Positions 22,716 to 35,027 of a stretch of DNA of 64,000 bases are shown one piece after another. The notes under the pieces were generated by a model. It was not told where the DNA came from. It made no database searches and was given only the letters and a program-made list of their open reading frames with translations. Made by a program: the position numbers and the translations under genes. The stretch lies in NCBI GenBank assembly GCA_946406115.1, contig OX291545.1, forward strand, positions 7,378,001 through 7,442,000. Direction: 5' to 3'. Each line of letters starts with the position of its first letter. The first letter of the stretch is position 1. Source of the DNA: Apoda limacodes. Lineage: Eukaryota > Arthropoda > Insecta > Lepidoptera > Limacodidae.

Positions 22716-23639
22716 TTGTTAATTGAATAAAAACTGTTTAGTGTTCATGTATAAAAAATATGTGTGTACAGTTTCGTGGCCTAGATCGACAGCTTTTATT
22801 GTGCGAAGCGAGACTGAATGGTTTATGGACGTTTCATAGACGTCATAACGACCTCGTTAAATGCTTTAAAGTCTGCCTCTCCATCTGGAGTTAGTACTCT
22901 CACTTGATTGGCACTAACTATGAGCTATCTCGCTTATACGTGATGAAACCTCAGGCTATTAATTTACTTTTTAGGGTTCCGTACACAATGGATGCCAACA
23001 GATCTCAATTACTAAGCGTACGCTGTCTGTCTGTCTGATCTATTAAGGGCTCTGTCTCTTTTCGCAGAATATGCGTAATTATGGCGTTGTCCTAAAACTT
23101 AAATATAAAAACAAAAGATTTAAATTAGGGCGTTCTGTCTTCATACAAGAAATATGTTTTATATTTCGTAAAAACGTTGAAACCAAAGATGACTTATAGT
23201 TTAGATACCGTGTCCGAAACAACATCAAACGGAGTGTTGCGAGCCATTTCCCGATCAATGTAAATCAACTAATACGACTACCATTTTTACATCTGTGTAC
23301 GTAATTTTGGTGTTACCAATCTTAAAGTGATTACCCCGAATTGGGGAGTTCTTACTTTTATTCGGTACTACAATTTATTTTCACTTTCTATGACACATGT
23401 GGTGACACATTATTTTGAGATACGATACGAAGGTAGCAATCTGTTGACCATGGCCATGTAATGCATCTTAAAATCTTAATGTATGTTCCAAATATTATAT
23501 ACTGTAGTGCTAAAATATAGATGGTTGTACAAAATAAAATCTGTCCTCTGCTATGGCATCCGTGCGCGCCGTGTACGTTATTCATGGGTTCCGCCATGTG
23601 ACAACAGCCGTGTTTTGTTAACAAGATTTTTTTAAGCTT
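22716..23639. other. Unassigned stretch with a short-repeat fragment
   Basis: 22970-23050 ('tttttagggttccgtacaca', 'tgtctgtctgtctgat') is a piece of the 'gggttccgta' repeat group. Nothing else recognised. Confidence 0.4.
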
Positions 23640-23870
23640 TCTAGCTACGCATCACAGAGCCATTGAAATCGTTTTGTTCGCCAAATGTCAAGAAACAAAA
23701 AAGCTGTTCACTATTTTTAAAGAACATCCACTGTTCTACCTCCTGTGCAGCCAGTGCGTTAAATGCGGACTGTAAGTGCCGCCAAATTTAACATAGAGCG
23801 CATTAATTTTTAATCAACAGATAGATGGAATGCGCGCGCAAAGAGCATAGTGCACATTCAATGCGTAAAT
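23640..23870 (-). mobile_element. MITE of the CGTTTTGTTGAC family, reverse copy
   Basis: The blocks 'cattgaaatcgttttgttc', 'gtgcagccagtgcgttaaat', 'gcggactg', 'gcgcattaatttttaatcaa' and 'cacattcaatgcgta' match the complement of the element at 44559-44811 in the same order. Ends are eroded and no target duplication is visible. Confidence 0.65.
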
Positions 23871-25859
23871 ATTTTTTCAAATTATTTATGTATTTTAAGA
23901 AACGGTCATTAATTAATTTTGTTGTTCATAAAATACATCTTAAGTACTTCTTTTTCTATTTATATTTACATGTGACTGTTATGATTTTTTTATTTAAACA
24001 TTGCAGAAGTCCGGGGTAAAGATTTATGTTCTATAGATACAATGTGTCACAGGGGTCATCAATACATAAATACTTTATCAACCTATTTGGTGTAATGTAT
24101 GTAAGTGCCATTAGGTGAAAAATATATATTGTCGTTTCAGTATTCGCCTTACTAAACTTGGGATGGGAAATGAACGAACATACAGACTTTGCAACACAGA
24201 CAGAAAAACATTTGTTGTTTGTTTTGCGAATAATTATTTTGAAAACTTAGTTTGTATCTCAAATATAGCAAGCAGATTAGTGTAATAACTTGTGAAAAGT
24301 GATTTTTATCATTAAGTTTTTTTTTTGTTAATAGTTTAGCACGATTTTATTGCACAAATAGTCATTTTTATAACTTTACGCGGGAGCACAGTTCGCGTCG
24401 ACGCACAAATTACGTATGATGTAGTGTGACGGCAAGTACATGAAAATTCAGGTACTCGGATAGGCTCGTTTTGTGTGCTCGAACACGGTATCTAGACGTA
24501 TAAGTAATCTTTGGTTAAAACTAAAGCTGCAAAATAAAAATAATCGTAGTGTGTGCCAGTGGGAGTCATACATACTATAGTGCACTCGCACTTGACCGAT
24601 TTAGTAGAGTAAGGTATACTACCAACATCGATATATTCTTACTGTTATTCTGTCTGACTGTCTCAGGAATGTATTGTATATTTGGGTGTATGTATGTATG
24701 CGTACCTATTCGTGTCGTTAGCTACGTTATAATTGTGGGACGCAACCACGGTGCATGAATCCTGGTAAAACAAAACGAAACGAATCCTGGTAAGACTAAA
24801 ACCCGTTTAATTTAATAATAATTGTGGGAATGTTATAGGTTATAATATTATAATGTTTTAGAGAAATAAATATGGCCACTGTCTTTAGCTACCATTTTCG
24901 TTGCAGGCTATTTTTTTATTTAGTAAATAATCAGAAAATGATCACAGTTTGGGGGGCCAACAGTAATTATTTTCTGTTCTCGATTAAAAAAAAAAATGGT
25001 GACCAAAAAGGTGGCCAAAATCTTATTATCCTAAAGAGATGGAAAACTGGAGAAAAGCTAGGGGGAGGCATTATTGAAAAATTCATATTAATATTTACAA
25101 AATTTTAACTCTTTTCACTAGATTTAACACTGTGCATATTTATCTAGCCACTTTCTTCTTTCTTTATAATCGAGTGGTCTATTTAAAAATCTCCAAATAG
25201 CTGACAATAAATGGACAGGACCAAAGAGTATTCGATACTGACTACACGTCAGTTTTAAGAAAAGATTTAAGTAGCTGACAGCTAACCCCTGGTTATATGA
25301 TTATACACATTTACAGCCATCAAAAATAAGCTCTAAAAACAGTTTCCACATCAAATCTATATGATCTCAGCACTATCTCGGTTACCAAATAAATATATGG
25401 AAATAAAGCAGAGCTCCAAGCTGATGTACCTATTTCTAGGCATTTTTTTTTCCATAGAATTGTTATCGACACTAGAGAGCTAGAAGTGAAAAATATATTT
25501 AGAGTTGGTTACAGTGCCAATTTCGATCACAAATTCAATAGGTTCTATCCCAAGGACGATCCTTGATTCTGTGGTGTCCCGGGGCGACATTTTTATTTAA
25601 TTTAATGTTACTTGAGTACCGAGCTTCTATTTTCTCAACTGAAGTGACTCGAGGAAAACTCTTTTTAAAATGAAACGTTTGTAAGTATTTTATTGCTCCT
25701 TTCGTTCATTTTCCTCTTTTCCTACTCGATCTTATATCTTTGATAATAATATTTTTCTACGTCGCTCTCAACGGTTAAAATTACTAACTATGACATAAAT
25801 ATTGTAGTTTTTTTTGTATCAGTCTATTTGAATGCAACCTGAGCGTTTATTTTTTATTT
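23871..25859. other. Unassigned stretch
   Basis: 24370-24620 is less AT-rich than its surroundings ('cgcgggagcacagttcgcgt', 'gtgtgccagtgggagtcat') and ends near a donor-like GTAAGG at 24609. It could be a 5' non-coding exon or an old repeat; I cannot tell. The remainder is featureless. Confidence 0.35.
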
Positions 25860-27265
25860 TTATACCACTAAGGTGACAAACAAGCTAACAATCCGCCTGA
25901 TGGTTAGCGGTCACCGTAGCCTATGGATGCTTGCAACACCAGCAGTATTACACGCACGTTGCCGAACCTTCAAGATGGAGAGGGGAGTGTTCTGGAATTG
26001 TGGGACCACATTGAATGGGGTCTTCTTAGCAGACTTGTGTCTTTGTAGGGTTTAATCGGACCAAGTTTTCCCGTCCCCAGTCAGAGGACAACAACGGAAC
26101 GAGGGATGTTTGCATGACCCGTGTAATAAGCGTCACCAGTACTGTCCACTCCATAGTAATGTATGTTGTTGATGGCCACATGTCATTGATATAAACTAGA
26201 AACAGCGTAGGAGACAGCACTTCGTAAGATGGCAACTTCGATAGAAGACCCCTGTGCCAGACCCGATCGAACGCCTTCGCTATGTCCAAGCTACATGCCA
26301 ATGCCTTCCCCTGACTTTCAATGGCTAGTGCTCATCGGTGTGTGAGATACACTAGAAGGTCACCAGTCGAGCGACCGTGGCGAAAGCCATATTAACGGTC
26401 ACTGACCAGGTGGTGTACTTCTAGGTATCTTAGAAGCTGTGTGTCGATCACACGCTCCATCACCTTGGAGAGGAGAGAGGTAATAGCGATAGGCCTGTAA
26501 TTCGATGGATCTGATCTATCGCCCTTTTAGGGTGCACATTCGCAGTCTTCCATGAAGACGGAAATTGCCTAGTGTGGTAGGAAAACGCGAAGAGGCGCGT
26601 GAGTACAGGACATAACTCAGGAGCACACTGCTTAAGCACCACTGCTGGTATACCGTCTGGCCCACTCGACTTATGAACGTCTAGAGAAAACAACGCCCGC
26701 CGGACCTCCCGCTGTGTTATGGAGATTTCCGGCATGGTCGTACTGCACCACGGTATAGTAGATGGTACAGCGCCTTCATCGTTCATGTTCGAGTTCGAGG
26801 CAAAGAGACTTCCCAGTAGATCGGCTTTCTCTGTGGCACTATGGGCCAAGTCACCATCGGTCTTTTGCAATGTTGGTAAAGACGACTGGCAAAAGTTCCC
26901 TTCGGCAGCTTTGGCAAGCGACCAGAAAGCACGACTCCCAGAAGGATAGCTCGCAAGTTGCCCACCTATTTTAGCGATGAATTGGAATTTTGCTCTGGCA
27001 GTTGCTTTCTTACTGAACCTCGAGGCAGCATTTTATTTGCGTTTTAACTCAGAAATATTCGGATCCTTATTATTACGAGCTGTGGTCCAAGCTTCATATG
27101 CAGTTTGCTTAAGAATTTTAGCTTTTCTGCAAGACTTATTAAACCACGATCGTTTTTTTGTCGCCGGCAGCTACTCGCGGGTTAGGAATATAACGAGGAT
27201 GGTCTCAGTGACTGCGGCTGCGCAGACATCAGGATCTTCTGAGTTAAAGCAGATCTGCCTCCACG
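25860..27265 (-). pseudogene. Decayed non-LTR retrotransposon with internal deletion
   Basis: Minus strand. Upstream of the reverse transcriptase (27250-26880) are pieces such as SWFNKSCRKAKI and 'QLASYPSGSRAFWSL'. 26870-26460 has 'ALFSLDVHKSSGPDGIPAVV', 'PVLTRLFAFSYHTRQFPSSW' and 'KTANVHP'. After a frameshift come 'YRPIAITSLLSKVME', 'YGFRHGRSTGDLLVYLTHR' and 26301-26026 'ACSLDIAKAFDRVWHRGLLS'. The region between 'LPSYEV' and 'LSPTLFLVYINDM' is deleted, so the VPQG block is lost, and no [F/Y]ADD motif is seen. The 3' UTR (about 25860-25960) carries 'ccgcctgatggttagcggtc' and 'accgtagcctatgg', a block spread widely in Lepidoptera. Confidence 0.85.
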
Positions 27266-27281
27266 AATATATATATTCGAC

Positions 27282-27388
27282 TTGATATCATGTCTACAAA
27301 ATTTCACAGAATTTGATCAGCAAATGTCAAAAACAAGTGGAAAATTCATTTGTACAAAGTCAGGAGCCACGAATCCTATTCTATTCTC
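27282..27388. mobile_element. Half copy of the TTAA-flanked MITE
   Basis: 'atcatgtctacaaaatttca', 'agtggaaaattcatttgtac' and 'ggagccacgaatcc' match the right arm of the 18541-18919 element, and the end is followed by TTAA (27389-27392). The left half is missing; it abuts the 5' end of the LINE at 25860-27265. Confidence 0.6.
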
Positions 27389-27392
27389 TTAA

Positions 27393-28559
27393 AACGTTTA
27401 GTAAACTAAATTATCTATATGACGAGGGCTCAGGCCGTTTAGGAACCAGAGCTAGAGGCTCTATTTTAACAGCTATTATACTCTTCTCGTCTATTGGAAT
27501 ACCTGGCCAAAGAATACGTCCTTAGTCTTAGCACTAAGTATGAAAAGAAATAGAATACCGAAAGAATTGTTTCAAAAACTTCCATATTTCGTAACATGTG
27601 GTATTGTACTGTAGATTTTGACCACTGAAGGCAAGGAAGGAAGAACTGAGGAGTGTTGCCTTAAGGCAACATTCCCTATTTTTGTAATTTTCTTGCCAAA
27701 TAATAAAAAACAATAAAAATCCTGAAATACGTGAAGTTTTTTTTGGTATCATCTCCCATACAAAAAATCAAATAATTCCCAGTTTATGATTGATAGAGGG
27801 TAATGTATTGATTTAAAACTGTTTTAAAATTGCTAAATGAAAACTTTAATTTTGCCACACAATAACGGTCGACTGGCAAAGTTTAATTATTAAATAAAAT
27901 CCTTCATTTGTACGTTTTTATTTCCAAAAGTAGTAATACAGTTAATATAGAAAAAATACTCTCTGTACTTGTTATATTGAAAACTCTAAGCTCATGAAAG
28001 CCTCTCTTACTTAACTTGACGATCTTAACCTTTTATCACATCGCCTTATCTCATATTTATAAGATGTGGTAGTTTCAATCAACTTTGAACCTACAAAACT
28101 ATAGTTAAGTTTCAATATCGCACAGATGGAAAGGAGATCAAACGATATATTGATTTTTATATAATCGGTCCATCATCCTATCACAACGAGGTTGTAAGCT
28201 ATTTGATACACGAGTTATTATAATGTATGTCAACAAACTTAATAATCAACTTTTTATCACGAAAACCAAGCTGAGAGTCACTCCCGCGTTGTCGAATCTT
28301 TAAAATCTAATAACATATTTCAAGAAGAACCATCTATAATATTGTAGTCCCTAAAGAAAACTTTCGTTTAACTGGCAAAATTTTATATTTTTAGGTTATT
28401 GTCATAAATAAATCTAAAAGACATTCTTTTTCTATTATATGGAAGACGACGGATATTATATTAAGCTAGCTGAAGTGGCATTGGGGAAGTATTTTTCAAG
28501 TAGCTGGATTAAAAAGGCTTAGGTAGTATTTTTTTACAATAATTTCGTTGATATATTAT
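27393..28559. other. Unassigned AT-rich stretch
   Basis: No coding frame, RNA gene or repeat family recognised. Confidence 0.45.
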
Positions 28560-28745
28560 AATAGATATGGCCTGTGTGATATATTTTTTCCAAGACTCTA
28601 AAACTTCAGGGAGCAAAAAATGAAGAAAGATTATTTCTATGTTAGTATATTTATCATGTGAGTCTTAATTTTATGAAGATTTGTGTATTTGTAAGATTGA
28701 CTTTCTAGGACTTCTAATAGTTGTGTGTTCATAATAAATTAATAT
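28560..28745 (+). repeat. Unclassified dispersed repeat, copy 2 of 2
   Basis: Aligns block by block with 7066-7310 ('gatatatttttt', 'aagact', 'gaagaaagatta', 'agtatatttat', 'aagatttgtgtatttgtaag', 'actttctaggactt'). It ends just before the mariner, so the mariner may have inserted into or beside it. Confidence 0.6.
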
Positions 28746-28814
28746 ATTAGGTCCTTACATATGAAATTGATGTTTTATAGACCTGGCCACTTCGATCGCA
28801 AAAAGCTAGCGTTT

Positions 28815-30890
28815 GGTTAAAGTCAAAGTCAAAATGATATATTTAAATAAGGATTTTACAATCACTTTTGAATCGTCAAAGTTATAAAATATTATTTTTT
28901 GAACCATCCCACCTTCCCGCCGGTTCACAATGTTGTTGATTTCTACCGAAAAGAATCCGGCAAGAAACTCGATAGTTACTCTTTTAAAAACACTATCAAT
29001 AATAGAAATAAACTAAAAATACAATTAATGTTTTAAAGAGTAAAATTTTAGCCTTACAATTTTATGTTATTAGAGCTAAGTTTTTTGGCTAGGTTATGAA
29101 TATGAGGACCCCATTGAAGTTTGGAGTCCAGCGTTATGCCAAGAAAGACTGTTGAATTAACAAGTTCTAATTGCTCGCCATTAATATCAATACATGTCTG
29201 TCTCTGACTAACATTTGGTAATGTAAATTTAACACATTTGGTTTTTTTTTTTCATTAAGTAACAAATTATTAGCGTTAAACCAATTTACAATTTTAGAAA
29301 GGGCATTATTTAATTCATTATAATATGTCTGTCGTCTCTTAACTTTAAAAAGCAAAGAGGTGTTATCAGCAAATAAGACAATGTCATGGTTTTTTACATG
29401 ATATGGGAGATCATTAATGTAAATAAGAAATAGAAAAGGACCTAAAATTGAGCCCTGAGGGACTCCCATAGTGACTGCTGATCCCGGAGATCTTTCACCG
29501 TTGACATCTATTTTCTGTACTCTCCTACTCATATAGGATGTCAAAAGGTCGAGAGCTTTGCCTCTAATACCATAGTGATGTAGCTTCCTGATGAGATTTT
29601 CATGTTGAACACAGTCAAATGCCTTAGATAAATCACAAAACACTCCAAGGGCGTCATGCGAATCCTCCCAGGCGTTATATATAATTTTTAATAGTGCCAC
29701 TCCTGCATCGGTTGTGGAACGGCCTTTCATAAAGCCAAACTGTTTACTACTAAGTAGCTCATTAATACAGAAATGGCTTAACATTTGACAAAGTATGATT
29801 TTTTCAAAAACTTTACTGAGTATAGGTAGTATTGAAATAGGCCGAAAATTATTAGGATCTGTTGAACTACCTGATTTAAAAAGAGGTATAACGTTGCTAA
29901 GTTTCATCTCATCATGAAACACACCACTATCAACACAACTATTAAAAATTATGGCTAAGGGTTGTGCTATAACATGAATTATTGAATTTATAGTTTTACA
30001 GAAAGTCCCCAAAGGTCTGTGGTGTTATTAATTTCTAATGTTTTAAATGTATTAATGATATCCGTAGGACTAATATTTTTAAATACAAAGGGAACGTTAC
30101 ATTCAGCAACACTAGTTTTTAATAATTTTTCTGCTAAGATTGGACTTGAGTTTAGATGTTCAGTTGTTTTGAGTGGAATATTCCTAAAAAACTGTTCAAA
30201 GGCAACTGCTACCTCAGAATTTGTTTTAAAACTAGCATCATCTATAATCAACTCAAAGTCCTGACAAGAATTCCTAGCTTTACCAGTTTCATTATTTATT
30301 ACGTTCCATGTATTTTTTATTTTATTTGTTGATTTTTTTACTTTATGTCTGAGGTGAATTGCTTTTGCAACAAGACAGACCTTTTTAAAGGTTTTGAGTA
30401 TTTTTTTAAATATTCCCTAAATATTTAGCTATTATTATATGTTTTTTCTTTATATAATTCATACAGTTTACGCCTACTTTTATGAATACCTGGGGTAGCC
30501 CATTCACTCAAACTAAAGCGACTGGAAATAAGTTTCTTTTTTGCAGTAAATATTTTATTATACTCTGTAGTAATAGTGTCAAGAACAGTATTGTACATAT
30601 CATTTGGGTCGCTATTATAAAGCAAATCTGGAAGTTTATGCATTAAGTTAGATTTAAATGTTTCAACCCGTTTAGTTGTTATTGGTATAAATTTAATTTC
30701 CTTTTTAGTAATACTATTCTTTCTTTCTAAAACCACTAACTGTCCACAATGATCTGACTCTAGATTGCTTATAATTAATTTTTGAATTGGTTTTATGTCA
30801 GTAAATATATTGTCGATGCAAGTGGCACTGGATACAGCAATTCTAGTTGGTTCACAAAACAAATTATTTAAATTAAAAGACTGAAATAAG
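28815..30890 (-). pseudogene. Non-LTR retrotransposon nested in the mariner (endonuclease end, reverse transcriptase, 3' UTR)
   Basis: Minus strand. 30862-30425 encodes the end of an AP-type endonuclease ('ISNLESDHCGQLVV', the SDH motif) and the linker. 30251-29988 gives 'ISPTDIINTFKTLEINN'. After a frameshift near 30010 the reverse transcriptase runs 30012-29167 with 'FRPISILPILSKVFEKIILC', 'KQFGFMKGRSTTDAGVALLK', 'FCDLSKAFDCVQH', 'MGVPQGSILGPFLFLIYIND' and 'VLFADNTSLLFKV'. The usual FADD catalytic motif is FADN, so this polymerase would be inactive. The 3' UTR has 'gagtttcttgccgg' (complement at 28963-28976) and ends near 'tttgactttgacttt' at about 28815-28833. It is 5'-truncated inside the endonuclease. 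Closest relative in the window: 32788-35027. Confidence 0.9.
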
Positions 30891-31055
30891 GCAAGCTATC
30901 TGGTGCTTAATGAGCTATTTTCCAAAATATTTATATTAAAGAATTCCAAATTCAAATTTATTTCAATTTTAAGCTTGCCTATTTGTGCTTCGAATGTAAT
31001 AATTCATTTGTTTTCGTGTTACTCAATTTTGCTTTGACATCGTTCTGTGCTCAAT

Positions 31056-32043
31056 ATGGAAAACCTAAAATATCGTATCATTTTCGAATACGAATTCCAT
31101 CGTGACACTAGCGCTGCAGAAACAGGTCTAAGGATTAATGATATGTACGGAGAAGCCACTGTAAAAGAAAACACAGTACGTTTTTGGTTTCAACGCTTTC
31201 GTTCTGGAAAATTTCGACCTCCAGAACAAACCTCGCGGACAGCCGGAAACCCTAGTTGTCGATGAGGAATTGAAAGTGAACGTGAAATCGGATCCATCTC
31301 AAACCACATCAGAGTTCCCTGCAGGCTTTGTTGTGAGTGATAAAAACATTTTGAATCATTTGAAACAAATGGGAAAAGTGAAAAAGCTTGAAATATGGGT
31401 ACCGCATGAACTAAGTGATGCACAACACGCGTGGACTGCTGTGTCACGTTACTCAACCGTCACAATAACGAGGGGATTTTAAATCGTACCATTACTTCTG
31501 ATAAAAATGGATCCTATACGATAATCGGAAACGCTCATCACAGTGGTTAAATCCAGGAGAACCGGCTTAATCCTGCCCCAAGCGAAATTTGACTCAAAAA
31601 AAGGTACTGGTTAGTGTCTGGTGTCAACAACTACAGCTTCCTAAGACCTCAGGCGATTACGGCAGATCTGAATTGCCGACAGTTGGAAACCATGATGGAA
31701 AAGCTAGCCGTTAAACACCCGAGATCGGTCAACCGCTCTAGCCCACTGCCGCTTCAGGACAACGCTAGACCACACACTGCACAACAGACGGTGGTGAATA
31801 GGAGCTAGGATTGGAATGTCTCCGTCACTCACCATACTCCCCGGACCTTGGTCCAATCGATTACTTACTTTTTTCAGAATTTGGATAATTTCTTAGTTGG
31901 AAAAAAATTCAGATGAGGCAGTCCAAAACACCTTCAAAGATTTTGTTGATTGTCGCTTCCGCATTTTTTTCAGCAAAGGAATCAATGAACTCCCTATAGA
32001 ATAGCAAAAGTGTATAGATCACAACGGTACCTACTTTGATTGA
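31056..32043 (+). pseudogene. Mariner transposase, broken
   Basis: The start at 31056 gives MENLKYRIIFEYEFHRDTSA, then 'RINDMYGEATVKENTVRFWF' and 'QRFRSGKF', the N-terminal helix-turn-helix of mariner transposases. Near 31500 the expected DEKW region reads 'gataaaaatggatcctatac' and is out of frame, so a base has been lost there. 31755-31800 has 'LQDNARPHTAQQTV', equivalent to the conserved HDNARPH block, and about 31826-31865 has SPYSPDLGPIDYLLF with the third catalytic Asp, in another frame. The C-terminus resembles GINELP...DHNGTYFD with a stop at 32041. Length (988 bp) is close to the usual 1.0-1.05 kb. Several frameshifts and stops make it non-functional. Confidence 0.88.
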
Positions 32044-32121
32044 TTAAATAAAAAGAATGTAAAAAAAAATAGTTTTCCCTTTTCCATATAAAACATCAAT
32101 TTCATATGTAAGGACCTAATA

Positions 32122-32787
32122 TCAAAATAAATATTTTTGAATATTATACACAACACCACCTAGTTTTAAACTAAGCAAAGGGTGTACCAATACTTATGAG
32201 TATACTTTTCTACAAATACATACGTCTTACACACACATTTTCTATACTCCCAGATTCAGACACAAATGTTTATCTCATGAATGTTATTATGAACATAAAC
32301 GGAGATCGAATCTGCGCTTTTATTATCCGAACTTCACGAGTAACTGATCCTTGGAGCCGTCTAAAACTAAAAACTAAACGTTATAAACTATGACAGCAGG
32401 TCATTGATACAGATATGATAACATCTCCACCAGATTTAAACTCCTCCCCTAAATAAAACACAATAATACAATCCTTGATCGTGTCTATAGTCTAGTATAT
32501 CCTATATGATATCGCCCGACGTTGCATTACTTTGAATAGCGTTTCTAACAAACAAATGTGTTACTGTTTTTTTTATAATAGCTAGATGGCGTTGTATCGG
32601 TAATTTAAGATGGTAATGGCTCAGGCCCGTCTCACACTTGGATGGTTTTTATTATTTGTTGTTATACTTTAGAGTTCACACTATTTTACTCTGCAAGTAT
32701 GTTTTTTTTAACTAATAGAGTAAAAACAAGGAAAATATGTTTCTTGTATAGCCCCCGTAAATTTTTACTTTTCTAAGTTTTTATTAT
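32122..32787. other. Unassigned stretch between the mariner and the next LINE
   Basis: No gene or known repeat recognised. Confidence 0.4.
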
Positions 32788-35027
32788 TTGTTAGAAATCT
32801 CCAATTATAACAGATATTCTGTAAAAATTCAGGCTTCTATAAACCTATTTGACGAAGGGATATTGCCATGCTTAATGAAATATAGTAAAATAATACCACT
32901 TTTTAAAAGTGGAAGTAAAGATGATCCTAATAATTTTAGACCTATCTCTATACTGCCTGCCTTAAGCAAAATGTTTGAAAAAATTATGTTCAATCAGATG
33001 CTTAAACATTTTAACTTAAATGGATTACTTCATCCTCAACAGTTTGGTTTTACAAAAGGGCGTTCCACAACTGACGCAGGTGTTGTACTTATACAGCATA
33101 TATTTGCTGCTTGGGAACAGTCACAAAATGCTATTGGTATCTTCTGTGATCTATCAAAGGCATTCGACTGCGTGCAACATGAAACTCTTATACGGAAACT
33201 GAGTCATTATGGTATTGCAGATTTGGCTCTTGAGCTTATCCGCTCATATTTGAGTAGTAGAATGCAGAAGGTTCAAATCAATGAAGTAAAATCCAATGGC
33301 TCTGAAGTAAAATTAGGAGTTCCTCAAGGTTCTATTTTAGGTCCTTTTCTATTTTTAATTTACATAAATGACTTGCCTTTCTTTGTGGAGAAGCTATGCA
33401 AGATTGTACTATTTGCTGATGACACATCTCTTTTATTTAAAGTTGACTGAAATAAAACTAATTTTGACGACGTAAGTAGTGCGCTTTCTCAGGTTCTTCA
33501 TTGGTTTACGGCAAATAATTTACTTCTTAATGCGAAAAAGACTAAGTGTTTAAAATTTATGATGCCAAATGTCAGAAACATAAGTACAAAATTATCCCTA
33601 AACGGAGAAGAAATAGAACTATTAGACTCAACAGTGTTTCTAGGTATTACATTAGACAATAGGCTGCAGTGGAACCCTCACATTTCAGTTCTTGCCGGAA
33701 AACTCAGTTCAGCTGCCTATGCAGTTAGGAAAGTTAGGCAGCTTACAGATGTTGACACTGCTCGCTTGGTCTACTTTAGCTATTTCCATTCCGTCATGTC
33801 TTATGGCATTTTGCTTTGGGGTAAGGCAGCTGATATTGATACAGTCTTTATTTTGCAAAAGAGAGCAGTACGGTCAATTTATAAATTAGGACCTCGAATT
33901 TCTCTTAGGGAACTATTTAGGGAAATTGATATTTTAACTGTTCCTTGCCAATATATCTTTGCTTGTATAATGTAAGTACACCAAAATTGTCACTTATTTG
34001 CTAAAAGTAGTGACCTCCACAGTGTTAATACAAGGAATAAGGATAAATTGGTAGTTCCAAAATGTCGTCTTCATAAGGTACATAGCTCTTTCGCAATACA
34101 AAGTATATTTTTGTACAATAAAATTCCAGAACATGTGGTTAATTTACCCTCAAATAAATTTAAAATATATGTCAAAGATAGTTTAATGAAAAAAAGCTAT
34201 TACAAAGTAGATGAATACATAAATGATAAAAATGCTTGGAAAAATTAGAACTTAATTAATTTGGGCATTTGAAATATATATTTTTTTTTTTAAATTAAAA
34301 CATTGTATATTCTGTTATTACCTAGTGTAAGGCTATTTTGTATTTTTATATGATGTATAAAAGATTAACTAGTGAGTTTATTGCCGTTGCTTCTCGGTAG
34401 TAAAGCATTACGAACCTTCCAATCTTCTCCTCTTATATTTTGTTTCTTTACTACACACATTGTAACTAGTACAATCGAAGTTTTATTGGAGTTGCTTGAG
34501 TGTGTCATGCTCTCTCAAAGTGTCTCTGCGGTCGTGGCGTGTGTGTCGGGTCGTTACGTTCCCTAAAACATGGTTGAGCGAAGCGATGGCTGATTCATGT
34601 GTCATACTCGTGAACTCGTGGTCTGCTTTTGCAAACTTCTTTGTATTCTTAGTATTTAGTCTTACTTTTTTGTTTTGTTTATTAATACTGTAAGACATTG
34701 ATTATTCCTTAGTGATGAATACATAAACTGTCTTTTGTTTATATTAGATACTTTTTTATGTTGTGCTTGTGCTTTATATTTCATGTTTGTTTATGTTTGT
34801 AATGGAAAGTGTCCTTTTATGATAGGGAGGAAATTTTCCAATATTTTAATTGGACGCTGTAAGAGAAAGGGAGAAAAGAAATGCCCTTGCTGAGTTTCTT
34901 GCCGGTTCTTCTCAGTACAAGGTCTCCCGCCCTGTAGACTTACGAACCGATGGCGTAGTGACATTCATAAGTGCTCAATTATTGTAGCCTAAACTGAATA
35001 AATTAAATTGAATTTGAATTTGAATTA
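32788..35027 (+). pseudogene. Non-LTR retrotransposon, 5'-truncated, reverse transcriptase frame nearly intact
   Basis: A single frame runs from 32788 to 34248 (about 486 codons), interrupted only by TGA at 33448-33450 and TAA at 33973-33975. Motifs in order: 'KIIPLFKSGSKDDPNNFRPI', 'QQFGFTKGRSTTDAGVVLIQ', 'FCDLSKAFDCVQHETLIRKL', 'LGVPQGSILGPFLFLIYIND', the intact catalytic 'VLFADDTSLLFKV', then 'FLGITLDNRLQWNPHISVLA' and a C-terminal 'SIFLYNKIPEHV'. The endonuclease is missing. The 3' UTR contains 'gctgagtttcttgccggttc' (34891-34910) and ends in an 'aatttgaatttgaatt' tail at about 35010-35026. It is a close relative of the LINE nested in the mariner. I place it in the CR1/Jockey group without certainty about the clade. 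Confidence 0.92.

Larger units (their letters stand above)
28747..32119 (+). mobile_element. Mariner element split by a nested LINE
   Basis: Perfect 33-bp terminal inverted repeats lie at 28747-28779 and 32087-32119; each begins TTAGGTCCTTACATATGAAA. TA flanks both ends (28745-28746 and 32120-32121), the Tc1/mariner target duplication. The transposase reads left to right in the right third (31056-32043). About 2.1 kb between the left repeat and the transposase is a reverse-oriented LINE, so the uninterrupted mariner would be about 1.3 kb, the normal size. Identical ends suggest a fairly young copy, though the transposase is already broken. Confidence 0.92.

Noticed and set aside
26719..27285. 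Plus-strand open frames
   Set aside because: They are antisense shadows of the minus-strand LINE at 25860-27265.
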